Assembly: GCF_014202645.1 (NCBI RefSeq)
Contig: NZ_JACHHG010000002.1
Coordinates: forward strand, 62,001 to 126,000
Direction: 5' to 3'
Length of the DNA stretch: 64,000 bases
Origin: Deinobacterium chartae
Lineage (GTDB): Bacteria > Deinococcota > Deinococci > Deinococcales > Deinococcaceae
Shown: piece by piece, positions 1 through 7,947 of the stretch
Layout of the letters: each line of letters starts with the position of its first letter
How positions within the stretch are numbered: the first letter of the stretch is position 1
The notes under the pieces: generated by a model
The model's input: the letters and a program-made list of their open reading frames with translations, nothing else
Told to the model about the DNA's origin: nothing
Database searches by the model: none
Made by a program: the position numbers and the translations under genes

Positions 1-1
1 G

Positions 2-799
2 CAGGCCGCTCAGCCCGCAGCGACCGCCAAGGCGCCCGCAACCGGCGGCATGCCGGTTCAGCCGGTGCAGTACAAGACCCCCAAGGGCTACGAGGGCCGC
101 GAGACCCGCACCCCGCTGCGCGGCCTGCGCCGCGCCATCTCCAACCAGATGCTGGCCTCGCACCTGTACACCGTGCGCACCCTGACGGTGGACGAGGCCG
201 ACATGACCGAACTGGTCGCCCTGCGCGGCCGGACCAAAGAGAAGGCTGCTGCCCGAGGCGTCAAGCTGACCTACCTGCCTTTCATCGTGAAGGCGGCGGC
301 AGCGGCACTCAAGAAGTTCCCCAACCTGAACTCCTCGATCGACGAGGCCGCTCAGGAGATCGTGCGCAAGAGCTACTACAACCTCGGTATCGCGGTGGAT
401 ACCGAAGCGGGCCTGCTGGTTCCGGTGTTGCGCGACGTTGACAGCAAGAGCATCCTCGAGATCGCTCAGAACATCAACGACGCCGCTGGCCGCGCGCGCG
501 AGGGCAAGCTGACCGCCGAGGACTCGACCGGCGGCACCTTCTCGATCACCAACATGGGGTCGGCCGGATCGCTGGTGTCCTTCCCGATCATCAACGCGCC
601 CGAAGCGGCCATCTTGGGCGTGCACACCATTCAGGAGCGCCCGGTCGGCCGAAATGGCCAGATCGTGCTGCGCCAGATGATGTACCTGTCGCTGTCCTTT
701 GACCACCGCATCGCCGACGGTGCCGAGGGTGCCCGTTTCCTCAAGGAAATCGTGCGCCTGCTCGAGAACCCCGACGACCTGCTCCTCGAGGGCATCTGA
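2..799 (+). CDS. 2-oxoacid dehydrogenase E2 (dihydrolipoyl acyltransferase), 5' truncated
   Basis: Transfers acyl groups from lipoyl-lysine to CoA in a cytoplasmic pyruvate- or branched-chain-type dehydrogenase complex. The frame is open from base 2, so the lipoyl and peripheral-subunit-binding domains lie outside the window. What remains is an Ala/Pro-rich linker and the whole catalytic domain. The active-site motif SFDHRIADG (His and Asp of HxxxDG) is near the C-terminus, and the protein ends in the usual hydrophobic ENPDDLLLEGI tail. An internal ATG at 50 is not the true start. The acyl substrate cannot be decided without the E1 genes upstream. Confidence 0.93.
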   Translation, partial: QAAQPAATAKAPATGGMPVQPVQYKTPKGYEGRETRTPLRGLRRAISNQMLASHLYTVRTLTVDEADMTELVALRGRTKEKAAARGVKLTYLPFIVKAAAAALKKFPNLNSSIDEAAQEIVRKSYYNLGIAVDTEAGLLVPVLRDVDSKSILEIAQNINDAAGRAREGKLTAEDSTGGTFSITNMGSAGSLVSFPIINAPEAAILGVHTIQERPVGRNGQIVLRQMMYLSLSFDHRIADGAEGARFLKEIVRLLENPDDLLLEGI

Positions 800-818
800 T
801 CCTGCTCAGCCCGTAGTT

Positions 819-856
819 CCAAAGACCGCTCCGATAGGGAGCGGTCTTTGGTTTTC
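819..856. terminator. Bidirectional intrinsic terminator between convergent genes
   Basis: A 14-bp perfect stem (819-832 with 838-851) around a short GATAG loop, flanked by A-rich sequence on the left and TTTT on the right. It lies between the E2 gene and the convergent M29 peptidase gene and can serve both. Confidence 0.85.
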
Positions 857-906
857 CGTGGCCAGCTCTCTGTTTCACCGCGCTTGGGGCCGCCGCCCCG
901 CGCGGC

Positions 907-2172
907 TTACCAGCCCGCGAAGGTCCGCTGGGTTCGGAGCGCAGGCAGCACCCACAGACCGCCCGAGATCAGCGTCACCCGCGCTCCGCTGCGGGTCAGC
1001 GCGCTCACCTCGAGGTCGTCCGAGCCCACCATGAAGTCCACGTGCACGCGGCTGTGGTTGCCGCCGTGCGCGCGGAACGCCTCGAGGCTCATGGCGTCGC
1101 CGCCTTCGAGGGTGACCGGGTAGGCGCGGCCCAGCGCCAGGTGGCAGGCGGCGTTCTCGTCGATCAGCGTGCTGTAAAACACCCGGCCCGCACGGCCCAC
1201 CAGACCGTCTTGCGGGACCAGCGCGACCTCGCCCAGGCGCGAGGCCCCCTCGTCCGCCTCGAGGATGCCCCGAAGGGCTTCGGTGCCGCGCTGGGCGCTG
1301 AACTGCACCACCCGGCCCGCCTCGAAGCGCAGCTCGAGCCCCTCGATCAGCTGCCCGCCCACGATCAGCGGCTTGGTGGCGCGCACGCGGCCCTCGACGC
1401 GCGCGCGGTGCGGCAGGGTCGAGATCTCCTCGGTGGGCAGGTTGGGAATGACCGAAAACCCCAGCGCGGTCGCGACGCGCGGGCCGAACCAGCGGTGTCC
1501 CTCGGGCAGACCCACGGTCAAGTCGGTGCCAGGGGCCGCGAAGTGCAGCGCCTCGATCGCCAGGGCATCGAGCTGGGCGCAGCGGCGCATCAGCCGGTCG
1601 GCGTGCGCGTCCCAGGCGAGCAGCGGTTCTTCCTGGTCCAGGCGGGTCAGCACAAAGAGCTGCTCCCACAGCCAATCGAGGGCCGCAGACGCCTCGAGGT
1701 CGGGCCGTAAGAAAGTCGCCCAGGCCGGGGTGGCGACCGGCAGCACCGACCAGTTGAAGCGCACCCTCGAGCGCAGCTTGCCGTACTCCTCGGCACGGGC
1801 CGCCAAGGCCGCCGAGACCCGCGCGGCCCGAACGGGCGGGGTGGCGGCGGCTCCGGCCGGGTCGGGGGCGGTGAAGGTCAAGATGGCCTGCCCCGCCTCG
1901 GCGTGCTGCATCAGCGCGTCGATGCGCCACTGCGACACCGCCCCCAGGGCTTCTTCAGGGGCGTGCAGCACGTGCGAGCGGGCCAGCGGGGCGTCCTCGA
2001 ACAGCGCGTCGACCAGCGTGGCCCCGCGCGCGTAGGCGGCCTCGCTGACCGCGCGTACCAGTGGGGCCGCCTCGGTCGGGGCTACGACCAGCAGTCTCTG
2101 GCCGGGTTGCAGGTTCACGCCGACTTGCACGGCCAGTTCGGCGTAACGCCGCAGGATTTCGGGAGTGGGCAT
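907..2172 (-). CDS. M29-family aminopeptidase (AmpT/AmpS type)
   Basis: A 421-residue metallo-aminopeptidase releasing N-terminal residues from peptides in the cytoplasm. Family metal ligands are visible: NLPTEEI (Glu), a second Glu in LGEVAL, the DENAACHLALGRAYP stretch, and the HVD pair at His-377/Asp-379. The ATG at 2172 is preceded by GAGGTG at good spacing; a longer reading would add a low-complexity leader. It is the last gene of the minus arm of the peptide locus (M24 peptidase, ABC uptake, regulator, M29), which fits intracellular digestion of imported peptides. A second M29 gene lies at 57850-58929. Confidence 0.9.
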   Translation of the reverse strand: MPTPEILRRYAELAVQVGVNLQPGQRLLVVAPTEAAPLVRAVSEAAYARGATLVDALFEDAPLARSHVLHAPEEALGAVSQWRIDALMQHAEAGQAILTFTAPDPAGAAATPPVRAARVSAALAARAEEYGKLRSRVRFNWSVLPVATPAWATFLRPDLEASAALDWLWEQLFVLTRLDQEEPLLAWDAHADRLMRRCAQLDALAIEALHFAAPGTDLTVGLPEGHRWFGPRVATALGFSVIPNLPTEEISTLPHRARVEGRVRATKPLIVGGQLIEGLELRFEAGRVVQFSAQRGTEALRGILEADEGASRLGEVALVPQDGLVGRAGRVFYSTLIDENAACHLALGRAYPVTLEGGDAMSLEAFRAHGGNHSRVHVDFMVGSDDLEVSALTRSGARVTLISGGLWVLPALRTQRTFAGW

Positions 2173-2309
2173 GAAACACCTCGAGGGGTGGGGCGCGGGG
2201 CCCGGGAGAAGGTGAAAAGACGGTCCGCCGCCCGCAAGCCGGACGGTGAACCGTCCGGCTTGGCGGCCAGAACGCAACGGTGGACGAGCGGGGACGGGAG
2301 TGCGCCCGG

Positions 2310-2906
2310 TTAGACCAGGCGGGGCGGCGTGCTGATGGTCAGGACCCGCGCGAGCACCTCGCCGCCGTTGATCAGGCGGTGCGGCAGTGCGCTGGGATAG
2401 TACGCGCTGTCCCCGGCACGCAGCAGTTTGGGCGGGGCGTCGTGCACGCTCAGCTCGACCTCGCCCTCGAGGACATACAGGAATTCCTCGCCGGCGTGCC
2501 CGGTCTCGTTGGTGTGCCGCCCGCCCGGGGCGAGGGTCAGCAGCACCGGCTGGATGCGCTGCAACAAGTCGGTGCTGAGCAGCTCTGCACTGACACCGGG
2601 TTGCAAGCTGGCGGTGCGGGGCGCTTCCCCGGCACGCACGATCTTGAGAAAATCGGCGCGCTGGCTGTCGGGCAGCAGATCCGAAGCGGTCAGGTCAAAG
2701 GTCTGCGCGATGCGCTGCAGCAGGCGCGCACTCACGTCGGTCTGTCCACGCTCGAGCATGCTCAGAAAGCTGCGTGAGCAGCCCGAGCGCTCCGCGACCT
2801 GTTGCAGGGTGTAACCGCGCGCCAGCCGCAGGGCCCGGATGCGTTCGCCCAGTCGGGAGCTACCGGTCACGGGTCCACCTGCGGGGCTCGAAAGCGTATG
2901 GGTCAT
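2310..2906 (-). CDS. XRE-family transcriptional regulator with cupin sensor domain
   Basis: A 198-residue regulator. An N-terminal HTH_3 domain (about residues 18-75, with GYTLQQVAERSGCSRSFLSML as the helix-turn-helix) is followed by a C-terminal cupin (about 115-190, with the HTNETGHAGEEFLYVLEGEVEL core). Such XRE-cupin proteins commonly control amino-acid, polyamine or peptide metabolism through a small ligand held in the cupin barrel. It is embedded in the peptide locus between the permease and M29 genes. It is the obvious candidate to bind the paired dyads at 7772-7788 and 7861-7877, but that link is inference. AAAGAGG precedes the ATG. Confidence 0.9.
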   Translation of the reverse strand: MTHTLSSPAGGPVTGSSRLGERIRALRLARGYTLQQVAERSGCSRSFLSMLERGQTDVSARLLQRIAQTFDLTASDLLPDSQRADFLKIVRAGEAPRTASLQPGVSAELLSTDLLQRIQPVLLTLAPGGRHTNETGHAGEEFLYVLEGEVELSVHDAPPKLLRAGDSAYYPSALPHRLINGGEVLARVLTISTPPRLV

Positions 2907-2983
2907 CTGAAAGCCTCTTTACGGGTCCATTCCGCTGCACACGGGCGGAAGTCGGGTGAAAAGACGCGTTAACCGTGAATAAT

Positions 2984-3877
2984 TCAGTGCTTATCACGTG
3001 GGTTCAAGGTATCACGCAGTCCGTCTCCAAGAAAGTTGATGGCCAGCACGGTGATCAGGATTGCCGCTCCGGGAGGAAGCCACAGCCAGGGCTGGCTCTG
3101 CAGCACGGTGATGTCGCGGGCGTCGGAGAGCATGTTGCCCCACGAGGCGATCGGCTGCTGCACCCCGAGCCCCAGAAAGCTGAGGGCGGATTCGGTCAGG
3201 ATTGCCTCGGCCACGCCCAGCGTGGCCTGCACGATGATCGGGGCAACCGCGTTGGGCAGGATGTGGCGCCACATGATGCGGCTCTCCCCTGCCCCCAGCG
3301 CCCCGGCGGCCTCCACGAACTCGAGGCGCTTGAGCTTGAGCGCTTCGCCGCGCATCAACCGGAAGGTCGGGACCCAGCTCAGCAGGCCGATGATGGCGAC
3401 GACGTTGAAGATGCTGGGCTTGACGAAGCTCGAGATGGTCAGGATCAGAAACAGGCTGGGGAAGGCCGCGACCGCGTCGGTAAAGCGCGAGAGCAGCGTG
3501 TCGGTGAGCCCTCCCCGGTAACCGGCGATGATTCCGAGGGTCGCTCCCACGACCAGTGCGATCAGCGCCGAAGACAGGCCGATGGTGAGCGAGATGCGGG
3601 TACCGTAGATCAGCCGGGAGAGCAGGTCGCGGCCCAGCGAGTCGGTACCCAGCCAGAATTCGGCGCTGGGAGGCGACGCGAACTGGATGTTGCCGCTCGC
3701 GCTGGTCGCGAGGTCATAGGGGTTGTAGGGGGCCAGCAGCGGGGCCAGCACGGCCACCAGGCACAGCAGCAGCAAGATGGCCAGGCTGATGACCGCCAGC
3801 CGGTGCCGCCCGAAGCGCCGCAGCGCGCGGTTTCCCGTCCGGCGTTCCGCCGCTTTGGGTTGGGTGGTCATCAGCAT
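2984..3877 (-). CDS. ABC transporter permease, dipeptide/oligopeptide DppC type
   Basis: A 297-residue inner-membrane permease of the peptide/nickel importer family. It has an N-terminal OppC-type segment (first membrane span, then LAPYNPYDL and FWLGTDSLGRDLLSRL), about six membrane spans, and the EAA loop (EFVEAAGALGAGESRIMWRHILPN) that docks on the ATPase. Its ATG overlaps the TGA of the upstream permease (TGATG), so the two are translationally coupled. No ATP-binding subunit is encoded in this locus, so the transporter must borrow ATPases from elsewhere. Confidence 0.92.
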   Translation of the reverse strand: MLMTTQPKAAERRTGNRALRRFGRHRLAVISLAILLLLCLVAVLAPLLAPYNPYDLATSASGNIQFASPPSAEFWLGTDSLGRDLLSRLIYGTRISLTIGLSSALIALVVGATLGIIAGYRGGLTDTLLSRFTDAVAAFPSLFLILTISSFVKPSIFNVVAIIGLLSWVPTFRLMRGEALKLKRLEFVEAAGALGAGESRIMWRHILPNAVAPIIVQATLGVAEAILTESALSFLGLGVQQPIASWGNMLSDARDITVLQSQPWLWLPPGAAILITVLAINFLGDGLRDTLNPRDKH

Positions 3878-4839
3878 CACTCGTACCTCACGCGCGGGTC
3901 GACCACGCCGTAGAGCAAGTCGGCGAACAGACTGCCGAGCACGACCAGCACGGCGGTGATCAGGTTGATGGACATGGCGACCGGGTAGTCGCGGGCGAAC
4001 ACCGAGTCCACCAGCAGGCGGCCCATGCCGGGCCACGCGAAGATGGTCTCGGTGATGACCGACCCTGCGAAAAAGCTGGGCAGCGACAGGCCGAGCATGG
4101 TGATCACCGGGATCAGGCCGTTGCGCAGCGCGTGCTTGGTCAGCACCTGCATCTCCGAGACGCCCTTGCCGCGCGCGGTACGCACGTAGTCCTGCCGCAG
4201 CGCCTCGCCGACCGAGCTGCGCACGTGCCGCAAGATGGCGGCGATGCCGGTGAGGGTCAGCACCGCCACCGGCAGCACCATGTGGGCGGCGCGGTCGGCC
4301 CACAGGGCCGGGCCCGAGAGGTTCTTGCCGTAGCTCTCGAAGCCCGAGGTGGGCAGCCAGCCGAGCTGCACCGCAAAGATGTAGATCAGGCTGAGCCCGA
4401 AGAAGAAGCTGGGAATGCTGATGCCCGCAAACACCAGCGCGGTGGCGAGGTAGTCGAACAGCGAGTAGGGCCGCGCGGCCGAGTACACGCCGATCACCAG
4501 CGCGATGATCACCACCAGCACGAAGGCGGTCACGTTCAGCAGCAGCGTGGGCCCGAGCCGCTGGCCGATCAATGCGCTCACGCTCTGGCCGTTGCGGACC
4601 GAGTAGCCCAAGTTGCCCTGGACCAGACTTCCCAGCCAGCCGACGTACTGCACCGGCAGCGGTTTGTCCAGGCCCAGGGCTGCCTCGGCGCGGGCGATCT
4701 CGGTGGGGCTCATGCGGGGGTTGATGAAGGTCTGCATGGCGTTACCCGGCGCCATGTTCATCACGGCAAAGCTCAGGAAAGACACCAGCAGGAGCAAAAC
4801 AGCCCCCTGAAGGGTGCGCCGGGCAACGTAGGGCAGCAT
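3877..4839 (-). CDS. ABC transporter permease, dipeptide/oligopeptide DppB type
   Basis: A 320-residue membrane permease pairing with the DppC-type protein encoded just downstream. The N-terminus MLPYVARRTLQGAVLLLLVS is typical of DppB/OppB. PVQYVGWLGSLVQGNLGYS and the EAA-type loop (DYVRTARGKGVSEMQVLTKH) are present, and it ends VVDPRVRYE as this family does. It starts 6 bases after the binding-protein gene and overlaps the next permease by one base, so the three transporter genes form one operon. Confidence 0.92.
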   Translation of the reverse strand: MLPYVARRTLQGAVLLLLVSFLSFAVMNMAPGNAMQTFINPRMSPTEIARAEAALGLDKPLPVQYVGWLGSLVQGNLGYSVRNGQSVSALIGQRLGPTLLLNVTAFVLVVIIALVIGVYSAARPYSLFDYLATALVFAGISIPSFFFGLSLIYIFAVQLGWLPTSGFESYGKNLSGPALWADRAAHMVLPVAVLTLTGIAAILRHVRSSVGEALRQDYVRTARGKGVSEMQVLTKHALRNGLIPVITMLGLSLPSFFAGSVITETIFAWPGMGRLLVDSVFARDYPVAMSINLITAVLVVLGSLFADLLYGVVDPRVRYE

Positions 4840-4845
4840 GCGGGT

Positions 4846-6486
4846 TTACTCCACCCACCACTGGGTGACGTTGACGTTCACGCCGCGGATGTCCGGAGCG
4901 AAGTTGTGCAGGCGCGGCTGATGGGCGTACAGGGCCTGCGGCTGGGTCAGCGGGATCCAGGGCAGCTGCTTGCGCATCAGCAGGCCAAAGCGGTTGTACA
5001 GCGACCGGCGCTGGGCGGTGTCCACGGTCTCCTGCCCGGCGCGCAGCAGGTCGCCGCCGTCCTTGGCGGTGTAGCCGGTGAAGTTGTAGCCGTTCGGCGG
5101 CTGGTCGCTGGGTACGAAGTACGACAGGTACTCGCTGGGATCGCGCTCGATTCCGAAGCCCAGGATGAACAGGTCAAAGTCGCTGGCCCTCACCGCGCGC
5201 GGGGTGCCCTTGGCGTCCTTGGGCAGCAGGTAGGTGACCAGGGTCGGGAAGTCCATGGCCTGCAGGTCTACCTGGATGCCAACCTGGCGCAGGTTCGCCT
5301 GGATCAGGGCCGCGCTGCGCTCGCGTACCGGGTTGCCGGTGGTGTAAAACAGGCGGAACTTCAGGGTTTTTCCGGCCTTGCTGCGGGTGTTGCCCGAGAG
5401 CTTCCAGCCGGCCGCCTCGAGGGTCTTGCGCGCCAGGGCGGGATCGTACGGGATGCGCTCGACGTTCTTGGGGTAGGCCCAGTGCGACTTGGGGAACACC
5501 GTGTCAACCACGGTGCCGTAGCCGCCCATCAAGCCCTTGACCATCGCGTCGCGGTTGATCGCGTAGGCCATGGCCTCGCGCACCGCCGGGTCGGCCAGCA
5601 CCGGGTTGCGCAAGTTGGTGCCGACGTAGTCGAACGAGAGCTGGTTGACGGTGGTGAGCTTGAGCTTGGGGTTGCTCTTGACCGTAGCGACGCTGGGAAC
5701 CGGGACCGGCGCGGCGTCCACCTCGCCCTTGACCAGCGCGGCCAGCATGGTGTTGGCGTCACCGAAGCGCACGATGATGCGGTCAAGGCAGGGGCGGCCC
5801 TCGAAGTAGTTCTTGTTGGCCTCGAGTTCGATCAGTTCGCCGCTGCGGAAGGTCTTGAACACGAAAGGGCCGCTGCCTACGGGGTTGCGGTTGGTGGCGT
5901 CTTTCTGCCAGTTCTCGACCGGGACCTTGCCGTAGATGTGCTCGGGCAGAATCCGGATGCCGGCCAGGGTCGCCAGGATCGGGGCGTACACCTTGTCGGT
6001 GGTGATGCTGATGGTGTAGTCGTCCACCACCCGGATGCCGCTGACGCTCTTGGCCTTGCCGTCGTGGTAGGCAACCGCGCCCCGGATGCCCTGAACTTCG
6101 CTGTACGAACCGCCGTTGTACTTGGGGTCGGCCAGCGAGGTGAAGGTGAAGGCCACGTCGCGGGCGGTGACCGGCTTGCCGTCGTGCCAGGTCGCCTTGC
6201 GGTTCAGCTTGAAGGTGATGGTCTTCTTGTCCTTGGAAAAGGTCCACGAGTCGGCCAGGTCTCCCTCGTAGTCGAGGTCCCCGGTCGGCTTGACCAGCGC
6301 GTTGAACACCAGTTCCTGAATGTTGGTGTCGTAGGTGGTCGGGAAGATCAGGGGGTTGAGGTTGCCGGGCTCGCTGTTCTGGGCCAGCGTCACGGTGCCG
6401 CCTACCTTGGGGCAGGACTGACCGTAGGCGATGCCGGAGATGATCCCGGCGGTAAGGGCGGCGGCGAGCAGGGTGTGTCTACGCAT
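4846..6486 (-). CDS. ABC transporter substrate-binding protein, peptide type (SBP_bac_5)
   Basis: A 546-residue periplasmic receptor for an oligopeptide-family importer. The signal peptide MRRHTLLAAALTAGIISGIA is followed by the mature start near GQSCPKVGG. The body has family hallmarks (LNPLIFPTTYDTNIQELVFNAL, WHDGKPVTARDVAFTF, DPAVREAMAYAINRD). The start is fixed by AGGAGG 6 bases before the ATG. No lipobox is convincing, since the only Cys lies after the predicted cleavage site. The ligand is unknown; peptides are inferred from three M24 and one M29 peptidase genes in the same locus. Confidence 0.92.
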   Translation of the reverse strand: MRRHTLLAAALTAGIISGIAYGQSCPKVGGTVTLAQNSEPGNLNPLIFPTTYDTNIQELVFNALVKPTGDLDYEGDLADSWTFSKDKKTITFKLNRKATWHDGKPVTARDVAFTFTSLADPKYNGGSYSEVQGIRGAVAYHDGKAKSVSGIRVVDDYTISITTDKVYAPILATLAGIRILPEHIYGKVPVENWQKDATNRNPVGSGPFVFKTFRSGELIELEANKNYFEGRPCLDRIIVRFGDANTMLAALVKGEVDAAPVPVPSVATVKSNPKLKLTTVNQLSFDYVGTNLRNPVLADPAVREAMAYAINRDAMVKGLMGGYGTVVDTVFPKSHWAYPKNVERIPYDPALARKTLEAAGWKLSGNTRSKAGKTLKFRLFYTTGNPVRERSAALIQANLRQVGIQVDLQAMDFPTLVTYLLPKDAKGTPRAVRASDFDLFILGFGIERDPSEYLSYFVPSDQPPNGYNFTGYTAKDGGDLLRAGQETVDTAQRRSLYNRFGLLMRKQLPWIPLTQPQALYAHQPRLHNFAPDIRGVNVNVTQWWVE

Positions 6487-6536
6487 GGTGCCTCCTGGCA
6501 GCGGACGAAGGTCCGCAGACTTCCTGAAACGGGGAT

Positions 6537-7700
6537 TTACACGGTCCACAGGTGATCCTGGCGTGGATTGAGGTACACGGCCCCCTCTTCGGTGACCAGC
6601 AGGTTTTCCTCGACGATCATGCTGGGCAGGGGGGTCATCAGCACGGTGGGCTCGAGGGTAAAGACCTGTCCGGCCTCGAGGGGCAGGCGCGGGGCTTTGC
6701 GGGCGGGATCCCACTGCGGTCCGAGCATGGCGCCGCCGTCGTGGACGCGGCGGCCGATCTGATGTCCGGTGGAGTGCTGGATCTCGGGGTAGCCGAGACC
6801 AAGCAGGTGCTGTCTGGCGGCGGCGTCCACCGTGTGGCCGGGAACGCCGGGGCGCACGGCGGCAAAGGCGGCGTCGATGGCGCCGTAAATCGCGTTGAAC
6901 ACGGCCTGTTCACGCTCGGGCGGGCCGCTCTCGCCCTCGCGCAGGACGTAGTAGGTGCGGGCGATGTCCGAGTAATATCCTTCGAACTCGAGGGCGGTAT
7001 CGAGGATCAGCAGGTCACCCGGCTCGAGGGGTGTGTCGGTGGGAGCGCGGTGGCTCATACCGACCCGGTTGATCAGGACCAGCGGTCCGCCGAAGTCGCC
7101 CGTGTCCGGGCGGGTGCCGAGCTCGGCGGCGATGGCGTTCATCTCGGCTTGCACCTGGCGTTCGGTCATGCCGACGCGCAGGCGGGGGGTGAGCCGGGCG
7201 TACAGTTCCACGGTGAGGTCGATGGCGCGCTGCAGTCGGCGCAGTTCCTCGGGGGTCTTGAGCGAGCGCACCCGGGTGAGGTGCTCGGCACTGCTCTCGA
7301 TGCGTGCGTGCGGCAGGGCGCGGCGGATGCTGCGCTCGGTGTTCAGGTACTGGCCGTAGGTGAGGCCGTCGCACAGCGCGTCGTCCTCGGAGTAGTTGAG
7401 GTAGACCACCCGGGGTGCGAGCTCACGCAGCCACGCCTCGAGGGCCTCGGTGTAGTCGCGGGCGTAGCTGCGGACTTCGAGGTGGGGGCTGTGCAGCTCG
7501 AGGTGGCCGGCGTCGATGCGCGAGACGAGCGCCTTGGGGCCGTGAGCGTCGATCAGGAAGGCGGCCCTGCCGACCACCTGGGTGTCGAAAACGAGCGGAA
7601 CGGCAGGGTCAGAGCCCTCGGTGGTGACGAACATCCACAGTTCGCCGGGTTGGAGTAACGATGCGGCTTGTCGTGTCTTCTCTCGACCGAGCGAGGACAT
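6537..7700 (-). CDS. M24-family metallopeptidase (Xaa-Pro aminopeptidase/dipeptidase-like), copy 1
   Basis: A 387-residue cytoplasmic peptidase with a creatinase-type N-terminal domain (to about 145) and a pita-bread M24 domain. All five metal ligands are present: Asp-234, Asp-245, His-313, Glu-350 and Glu-364. It is the first gene of the minus arm, ahead of the peptide-binding protein. GGAGGT precedes the ATG. Its promoter and dyad mirror those of a close paralogue transcribed the other way from 7948 (both contain EGSDPAVPLVFDT and DTPLEPGDLLILDT), so the pair probably arose by duplication. Substrate preference (Xaa-Pro versus other dipeptides) is not deducible. Confidence 0.92.
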   Translation of the reverse strand: MSSLGREKTRQAASLLQPGELWMFVTTEGSDPAVPLVFDTQVVGRAAFLIDAHGPKALVSRIDAGHLELHSPHLEVRSYARDYTEALEAWLRELAPRVVYLNYSEDDALCDGLTYGQYLNTERSIRRALPHARIESSAEHLTRVRSLKTPEELRRLQRAIDLTVELYARLTPRLRVGMTERQVQAEMNAIAAELGTRPDTGDFGGPLVLINRVGMSHRAPTDTPLEPGDLLILDTALEFEGYYSDIARTYYVLREGESGPPEREQAVFNAIYGAIDAAFAAVRPGVPGHTVDAAARQHLLGLGYPEIQHSTGHQIGRRVHDGGAMLGPQWDPARKAPRLPLEAGQVFTLEPTVLMTPLPSMIVEENLLVTEEGAVYLNPRQDHLWTV

Positions 7701-7739
7701 AGGACCTCCGTAAGGTATGCGCTATTGCGATTTCGTTAA

Positions 7740-7768
7740 TTGTTATCCCAATACCACACCGGAGTCAA
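7740..7768 (-). promoter_or_regulatory. Sigma-70-type promoter for the minus arm of the peptide locus
   Basis: On the minus strand TTGACT (7763-7768), a 17-base spacer, then TAACAA (7740-7745). It lies 40 bases upstream of the M24 gene start. The -35 is strong and the -10 is moderate. Confidence 0.6.
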
Positions 7769-7771
7769 GAT

Positions 7772-7788
7772 ACTGAACGAAATTCAGT
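7772..7788. promoter_or_regulatory. Putative operator dyad, minus-arm promoter
   Basis: Inverted repeat ACTGAA-N5-TTCAGT ending exactly 3 bases upstream of the minus-strand -35 box. Read toward its promoter it is ACTGAATTTCGTTCAGT and matches the plus-arm dyad at 13 of 17 positions. Confidence 0.6.
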
Positions 7789-7860
7789 CTCCTCTTACCA
7801 CCCCACTGCTCTAGACATCCTGTCTCTTGCGGATGGCACGCCAAATTGCCTATTGCACTC

Positions 7861-7877
7861 ATTGAATCTTGTTCAAT
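7861..7877. promoter_or_regulatory. Putative operator dyad, plus-arm promoter
   Basis: Inverted repeat ATTGAA-N5-TTCAAT ending exactly 3 bases upstream of the plus-strand -35 box. Same geometry as the dyad at 7772-7788. Both are candidate sites for the XRE-cupin regulator. Confidence 0.6.
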
Positions 7878-7880
7878 AAG

Positions 7881-7909
7881 TTGACCATATACGTACCGCG
7901 CAGTACAAT
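7881..7909 (+). promoter_or_regulatory. Sigma-70 promoter for the plus arm of the peptide locus
   Basis: TTGACC (7881-7886), a 17-base spacer and TACAAT (7904-7909), 38 bases upstream of the ATG at 7948. Confidence 0.8.
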
Positions 7910-7947
7910 TCGCGCCACACCCCCTCTTCCGCCCCTCAAGGAGGCCC

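Noticed and set aside
2976-2986. TGAAT-A-ATTCA upstream of the XRE-cupin gene as a third copy of the peptide-locus operator
   Set aside because: The spacer is much shorter than N5 and it overlaps the dppC-type stop codon; similarity is limited to the half-sites.
4132-6555. An 807-codon open frame on the plus strand
   Set aside because: It lies opposite the permease and binding-protein genes, has composition-biased His/Gly/Val-rich sequence with no domain, and is a GC-rich antisense shadow.
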